From assembly GCA_022561775.1 (NCBI GenBank), contig JADFQO010000001.1:62001-126000 (forward strand): a stretch of DNA of 64,000 bases, in the 5' to 3' direction. A program made the position numbers and the translations under genes. Numbering within the stretch: the first letter of the stretch is position 1; each line of letters starts with the position of its first letter. Shown here in pieces: positions 35,186 to 44,376 of the stretch. This stretch comes from Myxococcales bacterium (GTDB lineage: Bacteria > Myxococcota_A > UBA9160 > SMWR01). The notes under the pieces were generated by a model, which did not search any database, was not told the DNA's origin, and saw only the letters and a list, made by a program, of their open reading frames with translations.

Positions 35186-38100
35186 ATGGAAGAGACGGCG
35201 GGAAGCGAGCAGATCCACGAGGATCTAGACGACGTTGCTCGGCGCATCGCCGAGCGAAGTGGCGCGGTGCGTCTCGCGGGCTTGCGCGGCGGCGCGGCGG
35301 CCGTCGTGGGCGCGAAGCTCGTTGCACAGCTCGGTGATGCGCCGGCGCTCTTCGTCACCCCGAACGCCAAGGCCTGCGATGCGCTGGTCCGGGATCTCTG
35401 CGCCGCGCTCGGAGAACCCACCGAGGGCGGGCGCGTACGCGCCTATCCGGGTCACGACACGCATCCCTACGAGCGCTTCTCCCCTCAACCGTTTCTGGTC
35501 GCACAGCGGATGGACGTCCTCTATCGCTGGTTGGCGAGCGCGCAGTCCGATGCGCGGGTCGAACCCGCGCCCATCGCGGTGGCGCCGTGGACGGCGCTCG
35601 CGCTACGGGTTCCCGCGCGCGAAGTCGTGCGCAGTCGTTCGGTTCACCTCGAAGTCGGCCAGATCACCGACCGAGATGCGCTTGTTGCAACCCTGGTTGC
35701 CGCGGGCTACTCGCGGATGTCTCTCGTCGAAGAGCGGGGCGAGCTCGCCGTGCGAGGCGGCATTCTCGACATCTTCCCGCCCCATCGCGCACATCCGATT
35801 CGAATCGAGTTGTTGGGCGACGAGGTCGAGTCGATTCGCGAATTCGACGAAGTCACGCAGCGATCACGCGATGCCCTTTCCCACGTGGTCGCACCACCTC
35901 CCCGCGAGCTGCTCGTCAATCGTTCGCTGATCGTCGACCGGTCCGAACAAATTCGCGAACTGGCCGCCGAACAAGGTGTTTCGAACCGCGCGGTCGACGC
36001 GTTGCTCGACTCTCTGCTGCGCGGCCATATACCGCCGGGCGCCGAAGCCCTTGCACCGCTCCTCCAGCGCGCCATCGAACCTGTTTTTGACTTCCTACCC
36101 GGCGACACGCTGATCGCCATCCTCGACTGGGAAGCCGGCCGCGACCGCATGCGGCGATATGCGTCGGACGCGAAGGAGAATTACGAAATCGCGAGGGAAA
36201 ACGGTCGGGTCGTCTCGGAACCGAACGAACTGGCACTCTCACCCGAAGAACTCGAGCGCGAGATTCTCGCGCGCAAGCCGATCTTCCTGGAGCGACTCGA
36301 CGTGGTCGACGTCGAGGCCGAAGGCGAGCACCTTTCGCTTCGCTGCACCAGCCACGACACCCTCCGCCGCGAGCTGATCAAAGCGCGCAGCAGCGATCGC
36401 GCTCTCGAGCCGCTCGTCGACGCGCTCGCAAACTGGTGTGATGCTGCTTGGCGGACGGCGCTCTGCGTCTCCTCGCTTTCCGGCGCGGAGCGCCTGCGCC
36501 ATCTGTTGAGCGAGTACGGACTCGAAGTCCGAATCGCCGAGAGCCCCCGACCCGCGTCGCGTTGGTCTTCGCCGGGTTGCATCGAGATTCGCGTGTGCGA
36601 TTTCTCGGAGGGATTCGTCTTCCCGGCAGAACGCCTGGTCGCTCTGACCGAAGAGGAGATCTTCGGCCCGCGCCAGCGCCGCAGGGTGCGGGCGCATTGG
36701 CCCGATGGCGCGAGCATCGAAGGTCTCGCGCAACTCGAGAAAGGGGATTACCTCGTCCACGTCGAACACGGAATCGGCATCTACCGCGGACTGGTCGAAC
36801 TCGACCTCGGAATCGCCCGGGGAGAATTTCTTCGGCTCGAATACCAGGGCGGTGACCGACTCTTCGTTCCCGTGCATCGCCTGAGTCTGATCCAGCGCTA
36901 CGGTGGATCGGACGGCCACACCCCGCGCATCGACAAGCTCGGCGGCGTCAGCTGGGAAAAAGCGAAAAACTCCATCAAGAAGAGCCTGCGGGCCATGGCC
37001 CACGAACTGCTCGCGACGCATGCGGCCCGAGAGCTCGCGCCGGGCCACGCGTTCGCGGGACGCGATCGTCACCTCGAAGAATTCGAAGCGACCTTTCCGT
37101 TCGAAGAAACTGCCGACCAGGCCGCCGCGATCGAAGACGTGCTCAGCGATCTACAACGTCCCAAGCCGGCGGACCGGATCGTCTGCGGCGACGTGGGTTA
37201 TGGCAAGACCGAGGTCGCCGTGCGGGCGGCCTTCCGGGTTGCGATGGACGGCAAGCAGGTGGCCGTCCTGGTTCCGACGACGGTTCTCTGCCAACAGCAC
37301 GAAGAGACCTTCAAGGAGCGATTTGCGGGCCATCCGATCGAGATCGAGTCGCTCTCCCGATTTCGCAGCGCAAAGGACGCCAGGTCGGTCATCGAGCGGT
37401 TGGCGGACGGGACCATCGACATCGTGATCGGAACCCACCGCCTGCTGCAGAAGAAGGTCCGCTTTCGCGACCTCGGACTGCTCGTCATCGACGAAGAACA
37501 CCGATTCGGCGTCACCCACAAGGAGCGAATAAAACAGCTCAAGAAGACCGTCGACGTCTTGACGCTCACCGCAACGCCGATTCCGCGAACCCTCCAGATG
37601 GCGTTCAACGGAATCCGCGATCTGTCGGTGATCAACACGCCGCCCGCGGATCGCCTGGCCATCCGCACCCAGGTATGTCGTTTGTCGGATTCCCTGATTC
37701 GCGAGGTCATCCTTCGCGAAGTGCGTCGCGGAGGGCAGGTCTTCTTTGTCCACAACCGGGTGCGGACGATCGACGCGATGCAGAGCCGACTCGCCCGCGT
37801 CGTTCCCGAGGCCAAGGTGATCGTCGCGCACGGACAGATGAAAGAGCGCGAACTAGAAGATCGAATGCTTCGCTTCATGCACGGCGAGGCGGACGTGCTG
37901 CTCTGCACGACGATCATCGAGAGCGGCATCGACAATCCGCGGGCGAATACCATCTTGATCAATCGAGCAGACACCCTCGGCCTCGCGCAAATCTACCAAC
38001 TGCGCGGGCGCGTGGGTCGAAGCAAGCAGCGCGCCTACGCGTACCTGATGATCCCCGGTTCAGAGGACGCGCTCACCTCCGACGCGAGGCGGCGACTCGA

Positions 38101-38731
38101 GGCGATCCAGGACCTCAGTGAACTCGGCAGCGGCTTCCGCCTCGCGAACATGGATCTCGAGATTCGCGGCGCCGGCAACCTCCTCGGACCGGAACAAAGC
38201 GGCTGCCTCGCAGCGGTCGGCTACGAGACCTACCTCACGATGCTCGAAGAGATCATGGACGAGCTGCGCGGAAAATCCCACGAGACCGAGATCGACCCGG
38301 AGATTCGGCTGCCGGTGACCGCGCGTCTGCCGGAGTCCTACGTGAGTGCCACCAGCCAGCGCCTGGTTCTCTACAAACGCCTCGCGAGTTGCCGCGACGA
38401 CAGCGAGATCGACCGCATTCGAGACGAACTGCTCGACCGCTACGGATCGCTGCCCGACGAGGCCGAGAACCTCTTCGAGGTAATCCGATTGAAGACGCGC
38501 GCGCGCCGGCTCGGCATTACGGCCATCGATCTCACGAACGGCGAAATCGTGCTCACGGCTGCGGAGCCGAGCAAGGTCGATCCACAGCGGCTTCTCGACC
38601 TGCTCCACCAAGCCGGGGCGGGGATGCGCATCGCTCCCGACCGCAAGATCTACGCGCGCGCACCCGAAGGGGGCTCCGCACGGCTTTTCGCCGCGACCCT
38701 GAATTTGCTCGCAAATCTCGGAGCCGCCTGA
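35186..38731 (+). CDS. mfd: Transcription-repair coupling factor
   Basis: Removes RNA polymerase stalled at DNA lesions and recruits UvrA. The 1181-residue protein is of normal length. The UvrB-homology region covers about residues 60-400. The CarD-like RNA polymerase interaction domain follows (LEKGDYLVHVEHGIGIYRGL, about 510-580). The RecG-like translocase has Walker A GDVGYGKTEVA (about 667), the DEEH box at about 768 and TATPIPRTLQMA. The C-terminal TRCF domain starts near 1010. uvrA, its repair partner, is encoded 5.6 kb downstream in the same direction. Confidence 0.96.
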   Translation: MEETAGSEQIHEDLDDVARRIAERSGAVRLAGLRGGAAAVVGAKLVAQLGDAPALFVTPNAKACDALVRDLCAALGEPTEGGRVRAYPGHDTHPYERFSPQPFLVAQRMDVLYRWLASAQSDARVEPAPIAVAPWTALALRVPAREVVRSRSVHLEVGQITDRDALVATLVAAGYSRMSLVEERGELAVRGGILDIFPPHRAHPIRIELLGDEVESIREFDEVTQRSRDALSHVVAPPPRELLVNRSLIVDRSEQIRELAAEQGVSNRAVDALLDSLLRGHIPPGAEALAPLLQRAIEPVFDFLPGDTLIAILDWEAGRDRMRRYASDAKENYEIARENGRVVSEPNELALSPEELEREILARKPIFLERLDVVDVEAEGEHLSLRCTSHDTLRRELIKARSSDRALEPLVDALANWCDAAWRTALCVSSLSGAERLRHLLSEYGLEVRIAESPRPASRWSSPGCIEIRVCDFSEGFVFPAERLVALTEEEIFGPRQRRRVRAHWPDGASIEGLAQLEKGDYLVHVEHGIGIYRGLVELDLGIARGEFLRLEYQGGDRLFVPVHRLSLIQRYGGSDGHTPRIDKLGGVSWEKAKNSIKKSLRAMAHELLATHAARELAPGHAFAGRDRHLEEFEATFPFEETADQAAAIEDVLSDLQRPKPADRIVCGDVGYGKTEVAVRAAFRVAMDGKQVAVLVPTTVLCQQHEETFKERFAGHPIEIESLSRFRSAKDARSVIERLADGTIDIVIGTHRLLQKKVRFRDLGLLVIDEEHRFGVTHKERIKQLKKTVDVLTLTATPIPRTLQMAFNGIRDLSVINTPPADRLAIRTQVCRLSDSLIREVILREVRRGGQVFFVHNRVRTIDAMQSRLARVVPEAKVIVAHGQMKERELEDRMLRFMHGEADVLLCTTIIESGIDNPRANTILINRADTLGLAQIYQLRGRVGRSKQRAYAYLMIPGSEDALTSDARRRLEAIQDLSELGSGFRLANMDLEIRGAGNLLGPEQSGCLAAVGYETYLTMLEEIMDELRGKSHETEIDPEIRLPVTARLPESYVSATSQRLVLYKRLASCRDDSEIDRIRDELLDRYGSLPDEAENLFEVIRLKTRARRLGITAIDLTNGEIVLTAAEPSKVDPQRLLDLLHQAGAGMRIAPDRKIYARAPEGGSARLFAATLNLLANLGAA

Positions 38732-38756
38732 GGGCTATTCCCCGTCGGAGCCGGGC

Positions 38757-39143
38757 TCAGGTTCGTTTGTTGTCCTTGGGAACGACCGTGGTTCCGACCG
38801 CGCGACAGACTAGAATCGGATCTTTGAGAACGTCCGCCGCCGAGTCGTTGACGTCGGGTCGCACCGCAATGACCTTGTAGGCCTCGAACTCACAGCGGCG
38901 CGACGTGTTCCCCAACTTCACGATGCGCCCCTTGGCCTCGATGAAATCGCCGCTGTAGACGGGGGCCAGGAACTCCACTTCGTGATAGGCGCGAAACAGG
39001 CCTTCGTCGCCGTCCTGCTGGATGGCGAGGTCGGTGATGAGGTCGCCGAAGATCTCGAGCATCTTGGCACCGGGAACCAGATTGCCGCCGTAGTGGGCGT
39101 CGTGGGCGGACATGCGAACACGGATCGTCGCTTCTTTGAACAT
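38757..39143 (-). CDS. kal: 3-aminobutyryl-CoA ammonia-lyase-like hotdog protein
   Basis: A 128-residue hotdog-fold protein. The N-terminus [19 protein letters not shown] and the later [20 protein letters not shown] match 3-aminobutyryl-CoA and beta-alanyl-CoA ammonia lyases, which release ammonia to give crotonyl- or acrylyl-CoA. In clostridia this is a step of lysine fermentation; the other lysine-fermentation genes are not here. ATG 39143 has AGGAG seven bases upstream and shares one base with the stop of the ADP-forming CoA ligase (TGATG), so the two are coupled. The exact amino-acyl-CoA is uncertain. Confidence 0.8.
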   Translation of the reverse strand: MFKEATIRVRMSAHDAHYGGNLVPGAKMLEIFGDLITDLAIQQDGDEGLFRAYHEVEFLAPVYSGDFIEAKGRIVKLGNTSRRCEFEAYKVIAVRPDVNDSAADVLKDPILVCRAVGTTVVPKDNKRT

Positions 39144-41221
39144 CAATTCTCTCCTGTTTCAGCTTTGGCAACCGCGAGTGCATCCACAGCAACCGCACGA
39201 CCACCGGTAATTATGATGGGATTGGCTTCGATTTCGAGAATCCGGTCGGACAGATCTTCAGCGAGCCACGCGAAGCGCTCCACCACATCGGCGAGTTCTT
39301 TCAATTCGGAATCGGACAGCTCGACGGATGCACCGGCCGCAATCTCCGCCGCCTCTCCCTGTCGCAGTGGAAGCAGGTGGAATACCGTTTCGCCAGACAC
39401 GCCCCCGCCGCCGCTGCGCACCGTCATCGCGGGCCCGTAGATCGGGTCCACCGTCACACCGACCAGGATCTCCGGCCCGGCCGCGAGCTGCTCCTGCACC
39501 AACAGTCGCGTCGCGTCGACGCCCATTTCGCGCGCGCGGTCTTGCACTTCCTGCGCGGCGGCCTTCACCTCGGCGGGTGAATCGAGATCCAATTTCACGA
39601 GGCCTTCGCGCGCCTTGTGGGGCACTTCGGCACAGACGAGCTTGACGACGATGCGACAGTCGAGATCACGGGCGACCTCCGCCGCCTGTGCGGGGTCCTC
39701 GGCGACTGCTTCGCGCGGCCTCTCGATCCCGTACCTCGTGAAGATCTCGGCGGCCTGCACCTCGTCCAGAACCCCCGGCGCCACCGAGACGCGCGGCTTG
39801 GCGGTATGTCGCTCGGCGAGGGGAAGGCGTTCCCGAGAGATTTCGTAGAGGCCCGCAATCGCAGCCGCGGCGGGTGCGTGGCCGTGCAACACCGCAACGG
39901 AATGCTTGATGATTGGCTCTGCGGTTCGCCCGGTGTAGGACAGGGGCGTCGCCAGCACGGAGATCACGGGCTTGCCGCTCTCGCGCTGAACCTTGCCCGC
40001 GTGGGCGAGGATCGTAGTGAGATCGGAGTCGTCGGGACGCTTTCGACTCGGCGCGACGTCGATCGCGATCATTCCCACCTCGGGATCGGCGGCCAGCGCG
40101 TCAATCGCTTCGCAGTAGATCTCGTTGTCGAAGATCGCCTGGCCGGTCACGTCGAGCGGATTACGCGGCTCGCTGAAATCAGGAAGGATTTCGGAAAGCT
40201 TGCTCGTGGTTGCGGCGCTGAATTTTTCGAGCGGAACCCGGGCGTCGTTGAGCGCATCGGCGAAGAGGGTGCAGTTGCCGCCGGACTGCATGGCCGCCGC
40301 GAGTTTTCCCGAGCAACGCCCCGGCGCCTTCTCCAACAGCAGGGCGGTTTCGAACAGCGCGATCGGATCATGGACGACGACGGCGCCGAGTCGGCGAAGT
40401 GTCGCATCGCGCAAAGTGGTGTCTCCGAGGAGCTCTCCGGTGTGGGCGATCAGCGAAGCTTTCGCGGCTTCGCCCGTGACGAGCGGACAACAGACGACGA
40501 CCCGCTTGTCTGCGCGATCCATCGCTTCGAGCCCCTTCGCGAGGGCACCGATGTCGCGGATGGTCTCGATGTAGCAGGCTGCGACGAGCGTCCCGGGATC
40601 GCTCGCCGCCCACTCGAGGAGTTCACCGATTCCGAGAGTGGCTTCGACACCGACGCCGGTCACGACGCGGACACCGACGCCGCGATCTCCGGCCATATGG
40701 GTGAACGTCCAGGCCGTCGTGCCGCTCTGGGAAAACATCGAAATCGAACCGGCTGTCGAAGTCGGAGGCATCTCGGCGCCGTAGGCGGCGACCCGGCCGG
40801 GATAGTTGATGAAGCCCTCGACGTTGGGCCCGATCAGCGTGACGTCGCCTTCGATTGCAGCCGCGGCGAGCTGGGCCTGGAGTTTGGCGCCTGCGGGGCC
40901 CGCGTCGCGAAAGCCGCTCGAGACCACCATGGCTCCGGGTACTCCGGCTTCGCCGCACGCCTTGACGGCCCCGATCGCAGCCTCAGCGGGAATCGCGATG
41001 ATCGCGAGCTCGGCCGGAACGGGCGTTTCGCGCAGACTCGGGTAGGCGGGCTGATCCCACACCGTCGAGCGGCGCGGGTTGATCGGAAAGATCGGTCCCG
41101 GAAACTCCAGCGCCTCGAGGTTGGAGTAGATCTCCTTCGACCAGGAACTGCTGCGATCACTCGCACCGACGATCGCGATCGCTTTCGGATTGAAAAATGA
41201 GTCCAGTCGTTTGCTGATCAT
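39143..41221 (-). CDS. ADP-forming acyl-CoA synthetase (fused alpha-beta)
   Basis: A 692-residue NDP-forming acetate/acyl-CoA ligase: CoA-binding Rossmann domain ([18 protein letters not shown]), succinyl-CoA-ligase-like domain with [11 protein letters not shown], the phospho-histidine segment [11 protein letters not shown], and a C-terminal ATP-grasp domain ([20 protein letters not shown] to [15 protein letters not shown]). It couples acyl-CoA cleavage to ATP or the reverse. I chose ATG 41221, just before the canonical [13 protein letters not shown]; an upstream in-frame start would add 31 atypical residues. It is coupled to the ammonia-lyase-like gene, suggesting that the pair handles an amino-acyl or enoyl-CoA product. 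Confidence 0.9.
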   Translation of the reverse strand: MISKRLDSFFNPKAIAIVGASDRSSSWSKEIYSNLEALEFPGPIFPINPRRSTVWDQPAYPSLRETPVPAELAIIAIPAEAAIGAVKACGEAGVPGAMVVSSGFRDAGPAGAKLQAQLAAAAIEGDVTLIGPNVEGFINYPGRVAAYGAEMPPTSTAGSISMFSQSGTTAWTFTHMAGDRGVGVRVVTGVGVEATLGIGELLEWAASDPGTLVAACYIETIRDIGALAKGLEAMDRADKRVVVCCPLVTGEAAKASLIAHTGELLGDTTLRDATLRRLGAVVVHDPIALFETALLLEKAPGRCSGKLAAAMQSGGNCTLFADALNDARVPLEKFSAATTSKLSEILPDFSEPRNPLDVTGQAIFDNEIYCEAIDALAADPEVGMIAIDVAPSRKRPDDSDLTTILAHAGKVQRESGKPVISVLATPLSYTGRTAEPIIKHSVAVLHGHAPAAAAIAGLYEISRERLPLAERHTAKPRVSVAPGVLDEVQAAEIFTRYGIERPREAVAEDPAQAAEVARDLDCRIVVKLVCAEVPHKAREGLVKLDLDSPAEVKAAAQEVQDRAREMGVDATRLLVQEQLAAGPEILVGVTVDPIYGPAMTVRSGGGGVSGETVFHLLPLRQGEAAEIAAGASVELSDSELKELADVVERFAWLAEDLSDRILEIEANPIIITGGRAVAVDALAVAKAETGEN

Positions 41222-41362
41222 CGGGGGGTTCTCTCGCGCGGGTTGCGTTCTGGAGTGGCTCGCCGAGCCCGGAGAGTGGTGGGTGCGCCTTTGCGCGTTT
41301 CGGATGTTTACCATCGCGTCGAGCGCGGTGGCTCCCAGCGTTCTCCGTTCCGCAGACCTACG

Positions 41363-41391
41363 TTTCTAACATTTTGTTTTTATTAAGTAAA
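41363..41391 (-). promoter_or_regulatory. Probable promoter of the CoA ligase/ammonia-lyase operon
   Basis: On the minus strand TTTACT (41391-41386) and TAGAAA (41368-41363) are separated by 17 bases inside the most AT-rich stretch of this region (about 41361-41400). The -10 box is identical to that proposed for the leu leader. The predicted 5' untranslated region is about 135 bases. Confidence 0.5.
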
Positions 41392-41468
41392 TATCTATGT
41401 TTGGGAAGGGCCGCCAAGGCCTTGATCTACAATGAAGATTGCCCCGAACGGTTTGGATAATCAACAAG

Positions 41469-42305
41469 TTAACGGGCCGGACTCAACAGGGGCAGCGGTT
41501 GGCGCTCTCCGCGCAGCGCCCAACCCATCTCGCTGGCCGCCGCGTGCAGCGCACGAATCCGATCGGCGTTGAGGGGGTGGGTGGAAAAATAGCTCGCAAA
41601 CGCGCCCTCCAGGGGCCCGTCGAGCTCGGGGAGGTGTTCGAAGAAAGCCGTGGCTCCTGAAACATGCCCGTACTCGGCGGCCAGCAGCGCGAGACCGAAG
41701 CGGTCCGCCTCGATTTCCTGAGTGCGGTCGAAGTCGCGCTGGGCAAACCGACCGGCCAATGATGCGAGCTGGACCGCGCTGCCGCCACCGCCCACCCCCA
41801 ACGCGACGAGCAACAGCGAAAACGCGACCCCACGTCCGAGACCGCGGAGGTGGTCGCGGCTATGGAAGTGCCCGAGCTCGTGACCGAGCACGAAAGCGAG
41901 TTCGTTCTCGCTCTCGACACTTTCGAGCAAGGCATTCGTCACCGCGATCACACCGCCGGGAAGCGCCACGGCATTCGGTTCGGGTTGGTCCCAGATCGCG
42001 ATTTCGAACACATAGGGGTTCTCGGGCCAATGGCGCGCCATCCGGTTGAGGAGTTGCGCGAGCAACCGTTCGCGCGGAGCGACCGCCCCGTCATCCTCGA
42101 CACCGCGATCGATCCAACCGGAAAACAAGCGTGCCTCGAGTTCGATGGGGATATGCGGCGCTGCAAGATCGACCGCAACCGCAACCGCTGTGGCAACCGC
42201 AGCGCCGATCGCGACCACTCCGCCCACGAGCAGCAGCGCTTCGCGCAGTGGGTGCGTATGCGAAACATTGATTCCGTCCTCGGGCAACGACGGTTTGAAC
42301 TTCAC
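41469..42305 (-). CDS. M48 family membrane-anchored metalloprotease
   Basis: A 278-residue zinc protease. One N-terminal membrane helix (ALLLVGGVVAIGAAVATAVA) precedes the catalytic domain with FVLGHELGHFHSRDH (HExxH) and the third ligand in QEIEADRFGLALLAAEYGH. STHPLNADRIRAL is the typical C-terminal motif. Envelope M48 proteases such as BepA and LoiP clear misfolded outer-membrane proteins. GTG 42305 overlaps the stop of the YbjQ-like gene (GTGA). Coupling to two UPF0145 genes is unusual and may hint at metal handling. Confidence 0.9.
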   Translation of the reverse strand: MKFKPSLPEDGINVSHTHPLREALLLVGGVVAIGAAVATAVAVAVDLAAPHIPIELEARLFSGWIDRGVEDDGAVAPRERLLAQLLNRMARHWPENPYVFEIAIWDQPEPNAVALPGGVIAVTNALLESVESENELAFVLGHELGHFHSRDHLRGLGRGVAFSLLLVALGVGGGGSAVQLASLAGRFAQRDFDRTQEIEADRFGLALLAAEYGHVSGATAFFEHLPELDGPLEGAFASYFSTHPLNADRIRALHAAASEMGWALRGERQPLPLLSPAR

Positions 42306-42781
42306 GGGACGTTGAGCAGCTTGACGCCGGTGCCGAACGCGAGCACTTCGAGACCCGCGATGCTCTGGGATTTTCGCGCGTTGGCTAACCGGCAGGTCTC
42401 GAGGCGGACGTTGACGACGGCCTGACAACCCCGCTCGACGGCGTCTTCCTTGAGGCGCAAGAGCGCTTCGCGACGGGCGCGATCGAGCAGTGTCTCGTAC
42501 GCCTTGACCCGGCCTCCGAAGATCATCCGCAGCCCCGCAAGGAATCGCTTGAAGTAGTCGACAGAGATGACGACGCTTCCGGTGATCAGCGTGCACTCGA
42601 TCACCTGCCAATGCGAGGGGATGCTGCGGATGGTGATCGCCGGGAGATTTCGCCAACGCGACTCGCGCTCGCGGATCGACGCGTAGTGGCGCCGCTCGAG
42701 AGCGGTTCCGATGAAATAGGTCACGACCAGCAGCGCCAGTGGGATTCCGAGCCGAACGGACATCTCCACGAACGGATCCAT
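42302..42781 (-). CDS. Membrane-anchored YbjQ/UPF0145-like protein
   Basis: A 159-residue protein from ATG 42781. An N-terminal membrane helix (LGIPLALLVVTYFIGTALE) is followed by a UPF0145 (YbjQ) domain: LITGSVVISVDYFKRFLAGL, YETLLDRARREALLRLKEDA and GCQAVVNVRLET. YbjQ-type domains form pentamers and were named heavy-metal-binding, without a proven role. A second, soluble copy lies four bases upstream on the same strand, and the M48 protease gene overlaps downstream. Confidence 0.8.
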   Translation of the reverse strand: MDPFVEMSVRLGIPLALLVVTYFIGTALERRHYASIRERESRWRNLPAITIRSIPSHWQVIECTLITGSVVISVDYFKRFLAGLRMIFGGRVKAYETLLDRARREALLRLKEDAVERGCQAVVNVRLETCRLANARKSQSIAGLEVLAFGTGVKLLNVP

Positions 42782-42785
42782 CGAT

Positions 42786-43100
42786 CTATTCGACCGTGAC
42801 CGCGGTGCCGTAGGCGAAGAGTTCTGCTGCACCCTGCGCCACGGAACTCGTCGAAAAGCGAATGTTCACCACGGCGTTCGCCCCGAGCGATTCCGCCTCC
42901 TGGACCATTCGAGCAATCGCATCCTCGCGCGCTTCCGTAATCAGCTCCGTATAGCCCTTGAGTTCGCCGCCGACGATGTTCTTGAAACTCGCCATGATGT
43001 CCCTGCCGATGTGCTTCGCGCGCACCGTACTACCCGACACCACACCGAAAAAATTCGTGATCTGCTTGCCGGGAACCGTCTCGACATTACTGAGAATCAC
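42786..43100 (-). CDS. YbjQ/UPF0145 family protein
   Basis: A 104-residue stand-alone UPF0145 protein: KQITNFFGVVSGSTVRAKHI, ASFKNIVGGELKGYTELI, ARMVQEAESLGANAVVNIRF. The length and motifs match E. coli YbjQ. It is the first of three coupled genes (soluble YbjQ, membrane YbjQ, M48 protease) and divergent from the SurA-like gene. Confidence 0.88.
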   Translation of the reverse strand: MILSNVETVPGKQITNFFGVVSGSTVRAKHIGRDIMASFKNIVGGELKGYTELITEAREDAIARMVQEAESLGANAVVNIRFSTSSVAQGAAELFAYGTAVTVE

Positions 43101-43350
43101 CGCTCACCTCCTTCTGATGAATCGATCAAGCTGCGGTGAGCTCCGCGCAACCGGCGGAACCCTCGGCTCGGGTCAGCAGACTAGCGTGACCGCAGCCGGG
43201 ACTCCAAGGACCCTGGTTTCGGGAGTCACGGCGACTCTCCCCTCGGCCTGCTTGCCGACGTCGTCCGCGGGCGCCGCCCGAGCTACCATCGCTTGGACTC
43301 TTGGAACGACCGCCTTTCGGGCACTGCCCGACATCCCGCAGGGGGCCTCG

Positions 43351-44376
43351 ATGCGACACATGTTCCCGTGGATTGCCGCGGGGGTTCTCCTAGCAGCCTC
43401 ACCGGCGTCGCCCGATGAGATCCTCGTCGACGGCGTCGCCGCCCAGGTCGGTGAGGACGTCGTCCTCTTCTCGGAGGTGATCGCGATGGTTGCCGAGGGG
43501 GAGAAGCAGATGCGCGCCGCCGGCAGCAGGGACGACCAGATCGCAAAGCTGCGCGCCCAGGGGCTCGAGCGAATGATCGAAGAAAAACTGATTCGCAACG
43601 AGGTGAAGCGGATGGAGCTGTACGCCTCCGACGAAGAGGTCGATGAAACGATCGCAATGATCGCGCGCGATAACGGACTCACTCCCGAACAGCTCGAGAA
43701 GAGCGTAAGCACAAATAACATGGATTTTGAGGATTACCGCGAGCAGATCAAGGAAAAGATCGAGTATCAGAGAGTCCTCCAGGTAGCACTGATACCGCAA
43801 ATCGAAGTCGAGGAGACGGCCGTCCGCAGGCTCTACGATCAGCGCTTCAAAGATCAACCCGACGGAGGAGATCAGGTCCATTTGCGTCAGCTGTTGGTCC
43901 CGGTCAGCCCAGACAAAGACGCCGATGCGGCCTGCGCCGAGGTGAGCGCCGCCGCCGAGCGGATCGCCGCAGGAGAAACGTTCGAGGCAGCGGCATTCGA
44001 AGTTTCGGTGGTCGCACCCGAGCAGGGCGGGGACATCGGCTGGTTGCACGCGTCGTCGCTGGCGGCGTGGATGGCCGAACTCGTAGCGAAACTCGAACCG
44101 GGGGAGGTCAGCCCGGTCAACCGACAGCCCTTCGGGTGCAACCTGCTCAAACTCGTCGAGAGGAGAGCCTTTGAACCGGTCAGCTACGAAACGGCGAGGC
44201 CGGAGCTCTACAGCGAAATTAAGCAGATCATGATGGAGTCGGAGTTCATGATCTGGATGGAGGAGCTCCGGAAGCGCACCTACATCCAGCGCTATGGCTA
44301 CTTCGCGGACGCCGCCAAACTCGATACCACCGCCGTTGATCCCGCTGACTCGGAGCAGGGCGCGCTATTCCAGTGA
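43351..44376 (+). CDS. SurA-like periplasmic peptidyl-prolyl isomerase/chaperone
   Basis: A 341-residue protein with a signal peptide (MRHMFPWIAAGVLLAASPAS), a SurA N-terminal chaperone domain (about 24-165; DGVAAQVGEDVVLFSEV and RMIEEKLIRNEVKRMELYAS) and one parvulin domain (about 175-275; VHLRQLLVPVS, GGDIGWLHASSL). It helps outer-membrane proteins fold. The second parvulin domain of E. coli SurA is missing. The stop overlaps uvrA (GTGA); no lptD is beside it. Confidence 0.88.
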   Translation: MRHMFPWIAAGVLLAASPASPDEILVDGVAAQVGEDVVLFSEVIAMVAEGEKQMRAAGSRDDQIAKLRAQGLERMIEEKLIRNEVKRMELYASDEEVDETIAMIARDNGLTPEQLEKSVSTNNMDFEDYREQIKEKIEYQRVLQVALIPQIEVEETAVRRLYDQRFKDQPDGGDQVHLRQLLVPVSPDKDADAACAEVSAAAERIAAGETFEAAAFEVSVVAPEQGGDIGWLHASSLAAWMAELVAKLEPGEVSPVNRQPFGCNLLKLVERRAFEPVSYETARPELYSEIKQIMMESEFMIWMEELRKRTYIQRYGYFADAAKLDTTAVDPADSEQGALFQ

